A stretch of DNA of 64,000 nt, from NCBI GenBank assembly GCA_903813345.2, contig CAIIXF020000012.1, positions 124,001 to 188,000 on the forward strand. Reading direction: 5' to 3'. Positions 1-12,649 of the stretch are shown here, piece by piece (positions within the stretch are counted from its first letter, which is position 1; each line of letters opens with the position of its first letter). A program made the translations under genes and the position numbers. Origin of the DNA: Owenia fusiformis (lineage: Eukaryota > Annelida > Polychaeta > Sabellida > Oweniidae). Below the pieces are notes generated by a model, which was not told the origin of the DNA, did no database searches, and saw only the letters and a list, made by a program, of their open reading frames with translations.

Positions 1-359
1 TACCATATTGCCCCAAGGACGCATATTAAAAAGCAGGCCCATCTTTCAAAATTGTGATCACGACTTACAGAGCAATTTACGTTACTATCTATCGCAAGCG
101 ACATCAAAATGTATTATTTAATATGTTATAAATTATCTCAAGCAGTAGACATATTTCCCTGCAGTCGAATACCATCACAAATACAACATATAGAAGCCCT
201 GAGTTATGCCTCTCATAGTGAGACAACTCATAAGATAAGATAAGATAAGTTTATTGTTCTTTATAGTGGTAGGTTACACAAATCAACCCAGCCCACCTGG
301 GCTTATCAACCACTTAACAAGTTTAAACATTTTAAATTATACAATTAGTGAAATAAATA

Positions 360-3300
360 TCAATCTGTGTTATACATATGGTTACGTCTTTTGACAAAGC
401 ACTCCCTTACAAAATGAGCAAATTGTCTTGTCATTTTCCCAAACAGGTACTTTAACTTTTCTACATTTGTGTCAATACATTTAAAATTGTTATCAATAAA
501 ATACCTCTGTCTAATTTCATTATAAAAATGGCAATGAAACACAAAATGTATCTCATCTTCCACACAATTTTGTTCACATAAACAGCATAATCTTTCTTCT
601 AGTTTTTCATTCTTAAAACGACCCGTTTCTATTCTTAATGGTAAAATACCCATACGCAATTGTGCTAAAAGTGACCGTTCATATTTACTTAAATTCAATG
701 TCAAATACTTTTCAGTTTCATAATTATTTTTAAAAGTTGCATAAGTCCTTAACTTTGGTTTTGAACTAACCATATCTGGCCATCTATTTTTATAATCATC
801 CATACGATTTTTTAGCACAATTTTTGTATCACAATATGTCATATCATTGAAATGTTCAGTAAGATTACATTTCTCTAAAATGCTTTTTACAGTTTGAGAC
901 CATTTACTCTTACATTTAATGTCCCATAAAAATATTTTCTTTGTCAGTCTCCCATCTTCCAGCCATGATAGGCGGTTAAATAATCGAACTAATTCAATTT
1001 GCTGTTCTAAAATTAAAGGTGTCCACCCAAAATCTCCATGCAAAGCATGTAAAGGCACAAATTTGTGTACTCCTGCATAATACCTTTGTGCTCTATCATA
1101 AATTAAATTACAATATTTTAAATAATCATGTGCTCCCCATACTCCGACTCCATAATGTAGCACTGGCAATACACAAGCTTTAAATAATTTTGTAAAAGTA
1201 TTAAATCCTATGTCTCTATTAAACTTGCACTTATTAATTAGAGCACCTAGAGCTCTACCTGCTGAGTCAGATAGCATTTTTACAGCTTCTTCAAACTTAC
1301 AATTTTCATTAAATATAACACCAAGGTATCTGTATTGATCGATCATATTAACACTTACATCACCTAGCTTAAAATTAAAATTAGTTCTTTTTGTTTTTGA
1401 TTTTCTAAAATGCACAATATTAGTTTTTGACATGTTAACCTTGACACGCCATTTAAAACCCCATTTATTCACAATATCTAATAGCTTCTGTAAACTCACT
1501 TCACTTTCTGCTAACAGGACTAAATCATCAGCATATGCTAAAACTGACACTTTGGAATCTTCAATCTTCACACCATATGGACTTGAGTTTAATTCTTTTA
1601 AAAGTGTATTTATGTATATTGAAAATGATATTGGAGAAATTGTATCTCCTTGTCTCAAACCAGACTCTGTAGGAAACCAACTGGTCATAAAATTATTAAC
1701 TTTTATAGCAGACTGGGTCCCTATCAAAAATCCCTTAATAGCTTTATACATTTTACCTTTAACACCATTGTTTAACAGCTGAAAAAGTAGCAAATCCCTG
1801 TTTAAATAATCATACGCTTTCTCTAGATCAATAAAACAAGCAAAAATATTTCCATTCTTTTCTACTTTGTTACGTATAATGCTGTCTAATGAAAATATAT
1901 GGTCAATACAGGATCTATTGGCTCTAAAACCATTCTGGGAATCCTCAAGTAAAGCGTTATCCTCACAAAACATAACAAGTCGTTTATTGATAATATTGCT
2001 ATACAGCTTATACGTAGATACATGAAAGCATACTTATTCCTCTATAATTAAGAGGTATACGTGGATCTTTGTCACCTCCTTTAGGAATAGGGAATACAAT
2101 AGCTTTTAACCACACGCTAGGGATAATGCTTAAATCAAAACACTTATTGAAAAATACATAAAGTGCCCTTTTTATTACTTCATATTTCAATACTTCATTG
2201 GGAATTAAATCATATCCTACAGTTTTGAAATTTTTCAATGCATTTATGGCCAAACTAACTTCACTCAACGATATGGCCTCATCTGACGAAGTATCATTTT
2301 GACAAGCATTTTCCAACGAGTCTTTTTGCTCCATAGCAGTTTTATAGAATTGATTATCAAAATTTAAACTATTTACACTGTACAACTTCTTATAATCATT
2401 TTCCCATTTTTTAATTACAGATTCTACTTTATAATCTAAATTACTATTATCATCAAATACCTCAAGAGGAATACATTTCTTACGTTTCGGGCCAGTTGTT
2501 TTTATAAAGTTCCAAAACTCCTTTGGATTGCTATCATTGGCCTTTTCTATTGATTCAAGTATATTCCTATCATATTTTCTCTTTGCAAAACGGAGCTGTT
2601 TATCAAATAATTTGGCTGCATATTTAAAATCATTTCTATACATTGCTTTCATATGCTGTCTACCTGTACATTTCAAAAAAAGCTTTTCTTTTTCATGCAT
2701 ATCTTTCCATAGTACGCTAAGTTCATCTGTCCAATAAGGTTTCGATTTTTTATATTTTTTATGACAAAAAGCTCCAAATTTTTTTAAATTATCATTCATT
2801 TCTTTTAATATAATTGTACATAGACTATCATATTCACCATCAATGCAATCTTGATCATTTCTATGATGCTCAATCTTTTGAATCCAGTCTAAAACAATAT
2901 TTTTCAGCCTATGTGATTCCATAAAGTTTGCTGGCATATTACGTGTATTATAAATTGCACCCTTATAATAACTATAATCATTAGTGTTACTATCAATAGC
3001 ATCTGTATCATCTTCTAAATGCTTAGAAAATGAAGCATCCTCATCATTTACTTGAATTTGAATACAAAATTCTAATGACAATAATGAATGGTCAGGTGAC
3101 TTACATCTATCGTTCAACAAATGTTCAATGTCAAGTTCCTGAATAATATCGGTGCACAATTTTACCTGAAATTGCTTGCAGTTGCTTAAAATGTCATGCG
3201 GTACAATAAAATAATCTACGACAGATTTACCCTGCGTTCTACAACATGTAAAATTATCTAAATCACTGGTTACACGCCCATTAACAATACACATTTTTGT

Positions 3301-3915
3301 ATCTTTTAAAAATTCTAATAGGCTATTTCCATGACTATTTGAAACACTATCTAAATTCCTACGTTTATTATTCTCTAAAATACTATCTATTTGGGGTATA
3401 TAATCATCTTTATTCCCAATACGTGCATTCAAATCACCAACTATAAAATAAGCATCGCATGATTGGGAATACAGATATATGAGAGATGTCAAATGATTAA
3501 AAAATCCATCAGCATTTCTGCCATAAACTGATTCTGCCGGTGGAAGATATGTACAATAAATTATAAATGTGTATTTGGAAATTTTATCAATGAACTGAAT
3601 AGCAAGTATGCCATCATAATGTTTATCTATTACTTCTATGTTATAAATGTCAATTAAATTCCTTTTCACAAACATTCCAACTCCACCATATGCTTTTGGC
3701 GATTTTTTATGAACAGTTTTCCTCCTGTGTCCAAACCAAATGTACTTATTTTCAAAAGTGTTTCTAATGATATCATCATTACTAATATGAGTTTCGTTTA
3801 TACAGATTATGTCACTATCATTGAATGTGATGATATGTTTCCTTAGCTCAAGATTGAAATCTGTCCAGCCATTAACATTAATATGAGCTATCTTGATAGT
3901 GGGCTGGGATACATC
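360..3915 (-). CDS. LINE ORF2: APE endonuclease + reverse transcriptase, one frameshift
   Basis: The polyprotein frame begins right after the ORF1 TAG. The first ATG is 80 codons in (3675), already inside the endonuclease. Endonuclease motifs are HINVNGW, ICINETH, YLPP, VGDLNARIG and SPDHSLL, matching the Asn, Glu, Tyr, Asp/Asn and Asp-His positions of APE-type LINE nucleases. The RT follows, with NALKNFKTVGYDLIP, FPIPKGGDKDPR, FACFIDLEKAYD, SGLRQGDTISP and the catalytic YADD at 1524-1535. Near the C-terminus is a Cys/His knuckle, CCLCEQNCVEDEIHFVFHC (about 530-590). A one-base shift near 2,000-2,030 separates the N-terminal part of the RT (NYRGISML) from the rest (YSNIINKRL), so this copy should not make full-length ORF2. 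It copies the element's RNA at a nicked target. Confidence 0.85.
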
Positions 3916-5244
3916 CTAATCATTAGTTCCCCATGAATTGTTAACTTCAGCATGTAAACCTCGAGCTCCAGATCTTACACCACGTCCTCTAGGGGCCTTA
4001 GATCTAACAGCTTCATTCGCTTGCCAGTCATCTTCATTTTCACCATGGGGAATATTGTAAGCCGATCTATTGTTGCCTCGCATCTTTGTCTGTCCACTGC
4101 CTCTGCTTGGTGCCCCACGACCTCTTGAGGTCCTAGATCTTGAATTATTGACAGTCTGCCAATTACCATCATCATTCTGTTGTTCTTCCTCATCATATGA
4201 TTTTTCGATCAGCCTGCCATTTGCTGTCATCCTATATCGCTCACCACCAGGGACACATCTGAGAAGTTGTTTAGTGTTGATCTCTATCAGTCTTTCTGTG
4301 TGCGATTTCGCTCCATTAACGTATACATTGCTGAACTTTTGTTTGTTTTTCAATTGTTTTTTATTTCTCAATATTTTCACCTTAGATTCTATTGAGTTTA
4401 GCTGAACTTTCACAATACCTGGTTTGTCATTTCTCATCTTGGCACGTTCAGAGTTCATCACTATATCTTTATCTAAGCCAAAACCTTCTGCAATTAAGGT
4501 TTGAGCTTTGGCAGTCACATTTTCATTTTTGTGATATGGCACATTTCTCACAATTATGCTACGGTCTGGGGGGAAATCGTCTAATTGGCGCTCACCTCTG
4601 TCAGCATTCTGAGAGGCTTCAAGCTGACTCATACGATTGTCCATCTCCTTAACTTGTTTGTTGATTTTATGCTCAAAAGCAAGAGCGCCTTGCTTGAAAG
4701 CATCCAGATCCACTTGTAATTTCTGCTCAATATTCAAGATGTGCCGTTTTATGTCTTTTACTTCACGAAGAATATCAGCCCTAACAGCAAGCACTAGATC
4801 CTCTTTAACTGCCTTTATGAGCTTGGCTTTGACATCCAGTAACAATTCATTTTGTAAAGATTCCGCCGTGCTGGATTGGTGGCTAGTTTTATTAGGAACT
4901 GTTGGCTTGTTAATGTGGTTCTGCTCATCAGAAACTTTGGTTTTAATAGGAGCATTTTGTTGAGTAGAACTTCCTGTGGAAATGAGTGATGGAGAGGCAC
5001 TGCTGTTTTGAGTGTCTGGTATCTGTGTGTCATCATCATCATGTTTAGTAGACAGCTTATTCTGTGTCATAGGTGTTGAGAATGTATCGTCATTTCCAAC
5101 ATTTTGCTGCTTAGTTGGTGGCGAAAATGAATAGCTGCTATCATCCTCATCCCATGATGATGGTGTTGCACTGTAGGACTTTCTCCCTTTGGTTTTATTG
5201 CGACTTTTGTTTCGTTTTCGCTTTGACCGTGCTCTACCCGACAT
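3916..5244 (-). CDS. LINE ORF1 protein (RNA-binding, coiled coil plus RRM-like domain)
   Basis: A 442-residue open frame. The N-terminus is very basic (RARSKRKRNKSRNKTKGRK, residues 4-22) and is followed by an acidic/Ser-Thr-rich disordered stretch to about residue 125. Residues about 130-215 are a heptad-like, charged helical region suggesting a coiled coil. Residues about 225-340 contain a segment beginning RSIIVRNVPYHKNENV that resembles the RRM-like core of LINE ORF1 proteins, and the tail is RG-rich (SRGRGAPSRGSGQTKMRG). By family knowledge such proteins bind the element's RNA and form the trimeric RNP; that role is inferred here. It ends in a single TAG (3916-3918), and the ORF2 frame continues directly after it without a shift. 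The start ATG at 5244 is the first in the frame. Confidence 0.8.
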   Translation of the reverse strand: MSGRARSKRKRNKSRNKTKGRKSYSATPSSWDEDDSSYSFSPPTKQQNVGNDDTFSTPMTQNKLSTKHDDDDTQIPDTQNSSASPSLISTGSSTQQNAPIKTKVSDEQNHINKPTVPNKTSHQSSTAESLQNELLLDVKAKLIKAVKEDLVLAVRADILREVKDIKRHILNIEQKLQVDLDAFKQGALAFEHKINKQVKEMDNRMSQLEASQNADRGERQLDDFPPDRSIIVRNVPYHKNENVTAKAQTLIAEGFGLDKDIVMNSERAKMRNDKPGIVKVQLNSIESKVKILRNKKQLKNKQKFSNVYVNGAKSHTERLIEINTKQLLRCVPGGERYRMTANGRLIEKSYDEEEQQNDDGNWQTVNNSRSRTSRGRGAPSRGSGQTKMRGNNRSAYNIPHGENEDDWQANEAVRSKAPRGRGVRSGARGLHAEVNNSWGTND

Positions 5245-5369
5245 GGTTGTACTTGGCTAGAAATATCAGTGTCATGTATCAGAGTAAGATGCCATTATGT
5301 GGAGCACTGTGTTAAAAGTTTCAATTTTTGAAGTTTGTAGTAGCCCTTCGGAGGCCTCACCAATTAATG

Positions 5370-6055
5370 TTTGTTGATTGCCTTCATTGTGGTTGCAATA
5401 TACAGACTTACTATGTATCCTATGTACACTGGCAATATGCCACCTTGTCTATAGCCTAAATTTTAATCCTATTAATATGCTACATGCACATAGTTTTTCA
5501 CCTATCCATATGATTTTCAAATTCCTTCACATGAATTCCATTCAATTTTATTCAATTATCTCTTTAATCGATTTATATGTCCGTATTTTGATTGCTTCTC
5601 GGTAAAGCTGAAATGTTCACGAATCCTGTGGTATCCAAATGATGATTGAAAATCTGCTAAAAATATATGTATTTCCACTTACATTGGAGCCAAAATTTTT
5701 GTGACTTTGCACTCTGATATATAGTAGTATAAACCAAATTCATAAACAAAATTATAGTTTCCCCCTTGGGACCTTTGTGCATATAATATTTATGCACATG
5801 GGTCAGTGCAACTCATAGTGCTGCTACCAACCCGAACGCAGTTTAATAAATACTATAACTGAAAAAATTTAACATTAACTAAAACTAATTTGGCATAAAT
5901 AGAAAATTCAAAACAAGACAGTGAACCCATCTGATCATTATGAATATCCAAATATTAGGATAGTTGATTGGTGAAATTAAATGAGAACCAACTAATGATT
6001 AAAGATTGTGTTATATGGTATTACTCTGATGGGAATATTGTTGGTGATAATGACT
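5370..6055. other. Gap: no gene seen
   Basis: AT-rich sequence between the LINE 5' end and the SGNH-like remnant. The open frames here are short and show no family signature, and I saw no tandem repeat or TIR pair. Confidence 0.5.
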
Positions 6056-6700
6056 TACCAAGATGGAGATCCCTAGTGAGAATGAGTGACCTTTTGATGT
6101 TATCATAGAATCTTTGTAGACCAGTGTCATTCAATGGATTCCATCCTAGTAGTTTTATCTTTGAGTCCATGTTGGTTTAAACCTTTGTTGGGAAATATCA
6201 TTATACTTTCCTTTGCCATGTGGAAATTGCATTTTTTTGCAGGTCTTCCCACTAAGTGCCAAATGTATTCATTTACTTTATCAAGGATTGGCTTCAATCT
6301 GTGAAATAATAGGACAATGCTGATACATTTCAAAACGTCATGTTGTAAAAGATATGATGCTATTTGCGATCCTCTCTGGGTCGGAACCAGTGATGTCAAT
6401 GTCGTTTTCTCCCATTTGGAGATAAATCAACTCTAGGGAGTGCATTGATATCTGTTTATATAAATGTGGAAGGAGATGCTTTTTCTCATTGTTAGAAGAT
6501 GTTGACAAAAGAACCCCTCCCCGTATACCTTGAAGCTCTTTTTTGAACTCTCTGATATTTAAGTTGAAGTTAGGTGAGTGTTTAGAAGTAAAGTCCCTCA
6601 GCCAGTATATAAATGATTGTCCGAATACAAGTGTCTTGATTGGCACCATGATACTCCCAGCAGAGTACGGTAGCCAAAGTGTAATGTTCACTAACCCTAC
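6055..6700 (-). pseudogene. Broken SGNH/GDSL-hydrolase-like gene fragment
   Basis: Two overlapping - strand frames together look like an SGNH-hydrolase fold. Block I is VFGQSFIYWLRDF (the GDSx/GHSF region), block III is LQMGENDIDI (the GxND motif), followed by SDPERIANSII. A C-terminal stretch reads LNDTGLQRFYDNIKRS, where the DGVHLN-type block V would be expected. The expected catalytic Asp-x-x-His of block V is not recognisable and the frame is broken more than once, so it is a relic. Domains of this kind occur in molluscs both as host proteins and inside retroelements; I cannot say which this is. Its 5' side abuts the TIR element at 6,695, which may have inserted into it. Confidence 0.5.
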
Positions 6701-7501
6701 TATCACACCAAACTAGTTCTCACTACGTTCTCGAAAACGGGCTTCAACTGTATACGAACGGACTGGACCTACTAAGAACCGTTTGGGATCTATTTACAAA
6801 CTTCATCGAACGTACTCGAACGGGTAGGTCCTCTAGAACTTAGACAATGCTCAAAATGTTCTCGTGGTCGTCACGTTCTACAATCAGAACGAGTGACAAC
6901 GTACTAACGACGAGCTGGACGTACTACGAACGGAACCGTCGTACTTCAATCCTACTAGGGACGTTTTAACAACGAGTTGAACTGTCTGAGGACGTGTTGG
7001 GAACGAGGTAGAACTAATTGCAAACGGGTTTAAACTGATCAAGAACGTATTTAACACTGCTTATGAACGAGTTAGCAAAAATATAGCTATCACACCAAAC
7101 AGGTTGCCACTGCGTTCTTAAAAACTGGTTTTAAACTGTGTGCGAACAGAATGAACGTAGCTGCAACTTTCTACGGTCTATTTACGAACTTTATGAACGT
7201 TCCCAGACGGGAATGTGATTTTACAATTTTGAATCGATTCAAAATTCGATGGCGACCATACCGTTCTGTAATCAGGTCATGTTGACCTTCTAGACTAAGG
7301 GACGCGTTCTACGACGTTGCACACTGACGTGGTGCGACCTGAACGAACTGCGAACGAGATGGACGTATTGAAGACTGTTTAAGAACGAAGAAGCTAATTA
7401 TTTCAGACATATTTCCCGACCACAGCCAGATTGAGCCCGTTTTACGACGTTTTCGTAGGACTGGCAAGAACGGGTAAGAACTAGTTTGGTGTGATAGGGG
7501 G
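6695..7501. mobile_element. Non-autonomous TIR element, copy 1 (TATCACACCAAACTAGTTCT family)
   Basis: An 807-bp element with TIRs CCCTACTATCACACCAAACT at the left and its inverse (AGTTTGGTGTGATAGGGGG) at the right. It has no coding capacity. The body is unusual, with words of the form GAACG/ACGTT recurring about every 20 bp. An internal near-copy of the terminus (CTATCACACCAAAC, about 7,088) suggests that two ends were joined in its history. A second copy at 10,117 is almost the same over its whole length. Superfamily unknown; no clear target duplication. Confidence 0.8.
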
Positions 7502-8720
7502 TTTACCAAACTTGATGAAAATGGTTTTCCAAATACTGTTTAATCCAATAGCGAGGAGCTGTATAAAAGTCATCTAGGCTGTATGCTGAATAACTGTGAG
7601 ACCTAGTATTTTGTGATACAGAATCCATAGAGCCTTGTCAGTTCTGATTGGTCACTCAGGGGAGTGCCAAGAGTTTAAAGGTTAAAAATTGCATCATTAC
7701 ATAAATGTCCTATTGACGCATTAGGGGTATTAAACAATAACTTAAGCATAAAATGATGTTTTATAGTTAACCTTGCGTTATCCTAAACATTCTCAATGTT
7801 TATTCTTGCTTCTTGATGTCAAGTTAACATTGTCATATCTTTATGCAGTAGTGATGAAAAATAGATCTGTAATACAGCACTGCCTCGTGTCACTGAATAT
7901 TTATATTTATCAAAACTCTTCTAGTCAAAACAATATAAACGGCCTTGTCTATTCTATAAAACCAATGTACTCAATTTGTTTCATAATCACTATGGTTTAA
8001 CATAGATTATGCCCATTTCCTTAACAATAAGTTATTGTTATTAAAATAAAACTTAATCCAATATGTTTTCCATCCACTGAATAATTTTCTTAATAATTTT
8101 CAAATGTTTTCATGTTTATGTGATAAAATAGTCGGACATTAAAAGGCCACAGAAACTGGGCATTGACTAGGGCAGAACCTAGTAAAGTCATCCAAGCACT
8201 GCCATCATTTGTGGCAAAAGCATGAAAACAAAGTTAATTTAAATATTAATTTTTTAAAGAAACGTTTAAGTCCAAAAATATCATTTCAACCAGCTACTCA
8301 CAGTTGTGGTTTTATCTCCAGTTAACGCAACGAGGTTCTAAGGTTTCAATGCCAAAAGTGCCTATTTCATATCTTAATTTTGAGGTGGGCAGAGCCGAAA
8401 TAAGAGGTTTTATCCAATAAAATATGAAGAAATCTCATTAACCAAAGTTGGCCAAAAATTAAATGTGAATTTGTATAAAAATTAAATAAGAAATCGTGTT
8501 GATTTTCTGCCTACAAAACTTGAATGTTTACCGAAAGTATGAGAGTTTGGACGATTTTGATGGGAAAGGAATTTCTAAACAAAACCTCTGAGCTTCGTCT
8601 CGTGAACTCTGTTTGTACAATCTAATAAAAGAAATAGAAAGATCACAATGACATTGAATCAAGGGACATGGGCGAAGCAAAATAGTAGTACTGACCAGTG
8701 AGGTCAACTATGACTTCGTC
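7502..8720. other. Gap: no gene seen
   Basis: AT-rich. The first 150 bp could be upstream sequence of the broken SGNH-like gene, displaced by the TIR element. No motif-bearing ORF, TIR pair or array was recognised in the rest. Confidence 0.45.
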
Positions 8721-9545
8721 ACAATATCTTTTAAAACTCTACTTATGAGTAGGACACAAAGGTTCAACAAAGGTAAACAAAATTTTTGGAAATTTGTTGA
8801 AAACATGAATAACATTTTAACTTCATTGGATTTTAATGGGATAGGGCACGACACTGATGATGTGTCCTATAAGTATAGAATGCATATTAAACAAAGAATT
8901 GAAGGTTACATTAAAGATGAAATAAGTAAAAAGTCATCACTGTTTTTGTACAGTCAACTCCTTGATAAAAAAGGACGCCAACGGTACCTTGAAAATGATT
9001 TTGAATTTCAAAGTGCAAGAATAAAACTCCTTGCAAGATGTGGTAGGTTTCAACTAAATGATGAAACTCAAAAATGGAAAAACCAATCAACGAATAAACC
9101 AGACTGCGATTTCTGTCCATTGGATATTGGGGCAATTGGACATAGATTACTACGTTGTGAACACTATGAAGAGCAAAGAAACAAATGTTATAAGACCTTA
9201 GAGTCAATCATTCCTACGCCATACTAGATACCTATACCAAAACAGACTCAATGACAAAACTAAAGTGGCTATTGAGTGATGAGGCATTTAAAATTGGGGG
9301 ACAATGTAGGACTTAACTTTGATAGTGAATGAAGTTCTTACTGGCACTCTACAAGTGTAGTTTAAATATCTTAATCATTTTTAATCAATAATACAATGAT
9401 TTTAATCAAGATTTTGGTCAAGTTATAAATGAATGTTTTACATATACTATGATTTTATCTTAATGTAATTGTGTCTTAAATGGACGCACCAATTTTGAGT
9501 TTCGCTGTTGTAAAAGCGTAGTGTCCAAATAAATAAATAAATAAA
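8720..9545 (+). mobile_element. 5'-truncated LINE, 3' end only
   Basis: A + strand frame at 8,745-9,227 encodes the C-terminus of a LINE ORF2, including a Cys/His knuckle, CDFCPLDIGAIGHRLLRC (C-x2-C-x8-H-x4-C). It is followed by about 300 bp of 3' UTR and a tail of AAAT repeats (about 9,527-9,545). The RT core is missing, as expected from abortive target-primed reverse transcription. It sits directly against the left outer end of the 9.57-19.03 kb inverted-repeat structure. The tail differs from the TTATC tail of the LINE at 230-5,370, so it is a different family. Confidence 0.72.
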
Positions 9546-10116
9546 AACAATAGATAAAAAACACCATATATTGAGTATCACATCTCCACCCTTGGTATAC
9601 GCAGCTACCGAAAATGGAGTGGTATGGATGCAAAAGCTGGATTGGTTCGGAATAACAGTGATATTTGAATTTCAAACAGCCATTTACTTGCTCAATTTTG
9701 ACTTCTTCGTGTCCAATTTGAAATCGATGTTGCCTCCGAATGATTTAAAGTACCCCACTTTTTACAGATTTTTAAACGAAGCAAAACTCTAGAGAAGGAC
9801 TTCCCCATTTTCAAAATAATTTCTCTTTGGTACTTCCAACATATAAAATATATTTTTCTACATCAAGGTATGATGCACATGACCTGCAATTTACATCTCG
9901 TGAGTTTCAGTTAAACGCATTTGATTTTATAAAAAATCCAAAACTTGGTGACAAAGATTTTCCCCTGCTTGCGGCGAAAAAATGGATCGATTCGGAATAA
10001 TAGCATGAACAGCATTAGGAATTCATTACAAATATACAAGGATCTAAACATTCCAATTTTCTTTAAAGTTGTACTCAACCCATGGCACTCGATTTGATTG
10101 TATTTATGCTATCTAA

Positions 10117-10924
10117 CCCTACTATCACACCAAACTAGTTCTCACTACGTTCTCGAAAACGGGCTTCAACTGTGTACGAGCGGACTGGACCTACTAAGAA
10201 CCGTTTGGGATCTATTTACAAACTTCATCGAACGTACTCGAACGGGTAGGTCCTCTAGAACTTAGACAATGCTCAAAATGTTCTAGTGGTCGTCATGTTC
10301 TACAATTAGAACGAGTGACAACATACTAACGACGAGCTGGACGTACTACGAACGGAACCGTCGTACTTCAATCCTACTAGGGACGTTTTAACAACGAGTT
10401 GAACTGTCTGAGGACGTGTTGAGAACGAGGTAGAACTAATTGCAAACGGGTTTAAACTGATTAAGAACGTGTTTAACACTGCTTATGAACGAGTTAGCAA
10501 AAATATAGCTATCACACCAAACAAGTTGCCACTGCGTTCTTCAAAACTGGTTTTAAACTGTGTGCGAACGGAATGAACGTAGCTGCAACTTTCTAAGGTC
10601 TATTTACGAACTTTATGAACGTTCTCAGACGGGAATGTGATTTTAGAATTTTGAATCGATTCAAAATTCGATGGCGACCATTCCGTTCTGTAATCAGGTC
10701 ATGTTGACCTTCTAGACTAAGGGACGCGTTCTACGACGTTGCACACCGACGTGGTGCGACCTGAACGAACTGCGAATGAGACGGACGTATTGAAGACTGT
10801 TTAAGAACGAAGAAGCTAATTATTTCAGACATATTTCCCGACCACAGCCAGATTGAGCCCGTTTTACGACGTTTTCGTAGAACTGGCAAGAACGGGTAAG
10901 AACTAGTTTGGTGTGATAGGGGGG
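10117..10924. mobile_element. Non-autonomous TIR element, copy 2
   Basis: An 808-bp copy nearly identical to copy 1 (6,695), with the same TIRs and the same internal GAACG-rich body. It is inserted in the left arm of the inverted-repeat structure, just inside the outer arm. The high similarity over full length suggests both copies are recent or descend from a local duplication. Confidence 0.82.
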
Positions 10925-11799
10925 TTAGCGTATGAAGGCCACACTTTACGATGGTGAACCGTCAACCCTTCCTAAACGTCATCATGATATCGGAGATATA
11001 AAGTCAGAAGGCGCCTGTTTTCGCCGCAAAACTGATTTCATTTTCAGAGCAGAAATTTTACATCACGTGACATGATTACGCCTGTGGTGGAAACACTTTG
11101 CCGAGAAAAAACGATTTTGTAAATAAAAATAAAACGAGTAACTCGCTTACGAGAGCCATCCAAAAGTAATGGAAGCCTTGGTCTCATTTGGTTGGTTTTT
11201 GATAGAATTACTTGAAACGTTCCAATGATAATAATCAACAACCTAACTACTTTGTTCATTAATTTCATGAAGAAATAATATATATTATGTATTTTTCTGG
11301 ATAGTTTTTAATACAAGGACCCTGAAGATAAATGCAGATGACACTCAGATTGTAAAATCAGAAAATATAACTGGTGTTAGGTTGTGCACTTGTAATGTGA
11401 TTTGGTTGTTTAAAATACAATGCCGGTTGGCTGGGTCTCCAAATTAAAAACTGAAGCTTATACACAAAGTTGTCAAAATGTTGATCTTTATTATCTGAAA
11501 GTTTTAAGACTTTAGTCCACGACTTTAGGATTCCCCTTGTATATTAAGCCAATTATTGCATGATTTAAGGCTATTTTTATCAATTTTGCAAATAGGCTAA
11601 AACCACTAGTGGAATCAATCGAGCTGACACGCTATTGACAACATGTAAGCTATATATAAAAACAAACATTCACAGTGTTTGGGGATTAAACCATTTTAAC
11701 CTTGATGTAATACCACAAGGCCAACAATATGGTTATTGGTTAACATTTTAATTATCGATATACGGTTTAGCATATGCATTTCGATCAATTCCTTGTATT

Positions 11800-12090
11800 T
11801 CACACTACTATACCCCCATACTGTATCCTGTATTCATTTAAAAGAAGTACAGGCTACAGGGACGTTGCAAATGGAGGACGTTTGTTTATTTCCATAGTTC
11901 TGAATGTATACTAGATTTTACACATATTCTAAGTGTTCTACTATACATTGTATAGATTCATCGAGTATTTGCAACGTATTATTACCAGAAAAGCCCAATG
12001 GACAAAGATAGAGAATACCCGCTCCATTTGCAACTTAACCGTACCCTATATCATTTTTAAATGTGGTCACATGGTAGGGTAGTGTGTATT
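11800..12090. mobile_element. Small hairpin element (candidate MITE)
   Basis: The ends are imperfect inverted repeats: GTTGCAAATGGAG at about 11,864 faces CTCCATTTGCAAC at about 12,021, and outer CACACTAC-like ends match. A related half-copy occurs in direct orientation at about 20,640-20,735 (CCATTTGCAACTTAGC, then GGTAGGGTAGTGTG). No coding. Boundaries approximate. Confidence 0.45.
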
Positions 12091-12649
12091 TGTTATGAAT
12101 AATTTGGCAGTGCTCTTTTCATAAGAATTATTTTTGTGAAGTTCAATCGATTGAAAATATTTATTTTGTTTGCGAATGTGAAACCAATGTTTATTTCTAC
12201 TTTGGTACAGCCTTCGTAAACGTTTTTCAGCAACAACTTTAAATTTAGCACCAAAATAACTTGGCACACGGTACTTCATGTGGTCACCTGACTTCAAAAA
12301 GTGCGCGAAAATAACAACATTTCAGAGGTTGACAGTCATGTCTTAATAAATCATTTTTTGTGGGGAAATATCACAAGCCTTGTAGTCAAAATAACAAAAT
12401 AGATGTTATTTGTGCTAAGTACAAGTTAATTTGAGATTCAGAGAATGGGGTACGGTTAGTACAACTTTGAGAATAGATAACCTTTCCGACAAACGACCGT
12501 GTCTAGCTTAGCCACGACAACAGGAGACTAAACAAGGAAAGGTTGAAAGGGAACCTGATAGAGGGACAAAATAACTAAGGAGGTGATAGCGGTTTACAAT
12601 CAGCAAACTTACCTTCTATTGTGAATCCTTATATAATATTTTCATTTTG

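Larger units (their letters stand above)
230..5370 (-). mobile_element. Near full-length APE-type LINE (non-LTR retrotransposon)
   Basis: This is a non-LTR retrotransposon on the - strand. In order it has a short 5' leader (about 5,245-5,370), ORF1, ORF2 with endonuclease and reverse transcriptase, a 3' UTR with an AATAAA-like signal, and a simple tail of repeated TTATC units (about 230-255 read on the - strand). There are no terminal repeats. ORF1 is open and ORF2 has one frameshift, so the copy looks young, and nearly all its parts survive. I could not settle the clade by eye; the endonuclease, RT and C-terminal Cys/His knuckle fit the broad CR1/L2/I/L1-like APE groups. The 5' boundary is approximate because no target-site duplication was clear. 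Confidence 0.88.

Noticed and set aside
4392-4963. + strand ORFs opposite LINE ORF1
   Set aside because: Shadows of the coding - strand with no recognisable domain.
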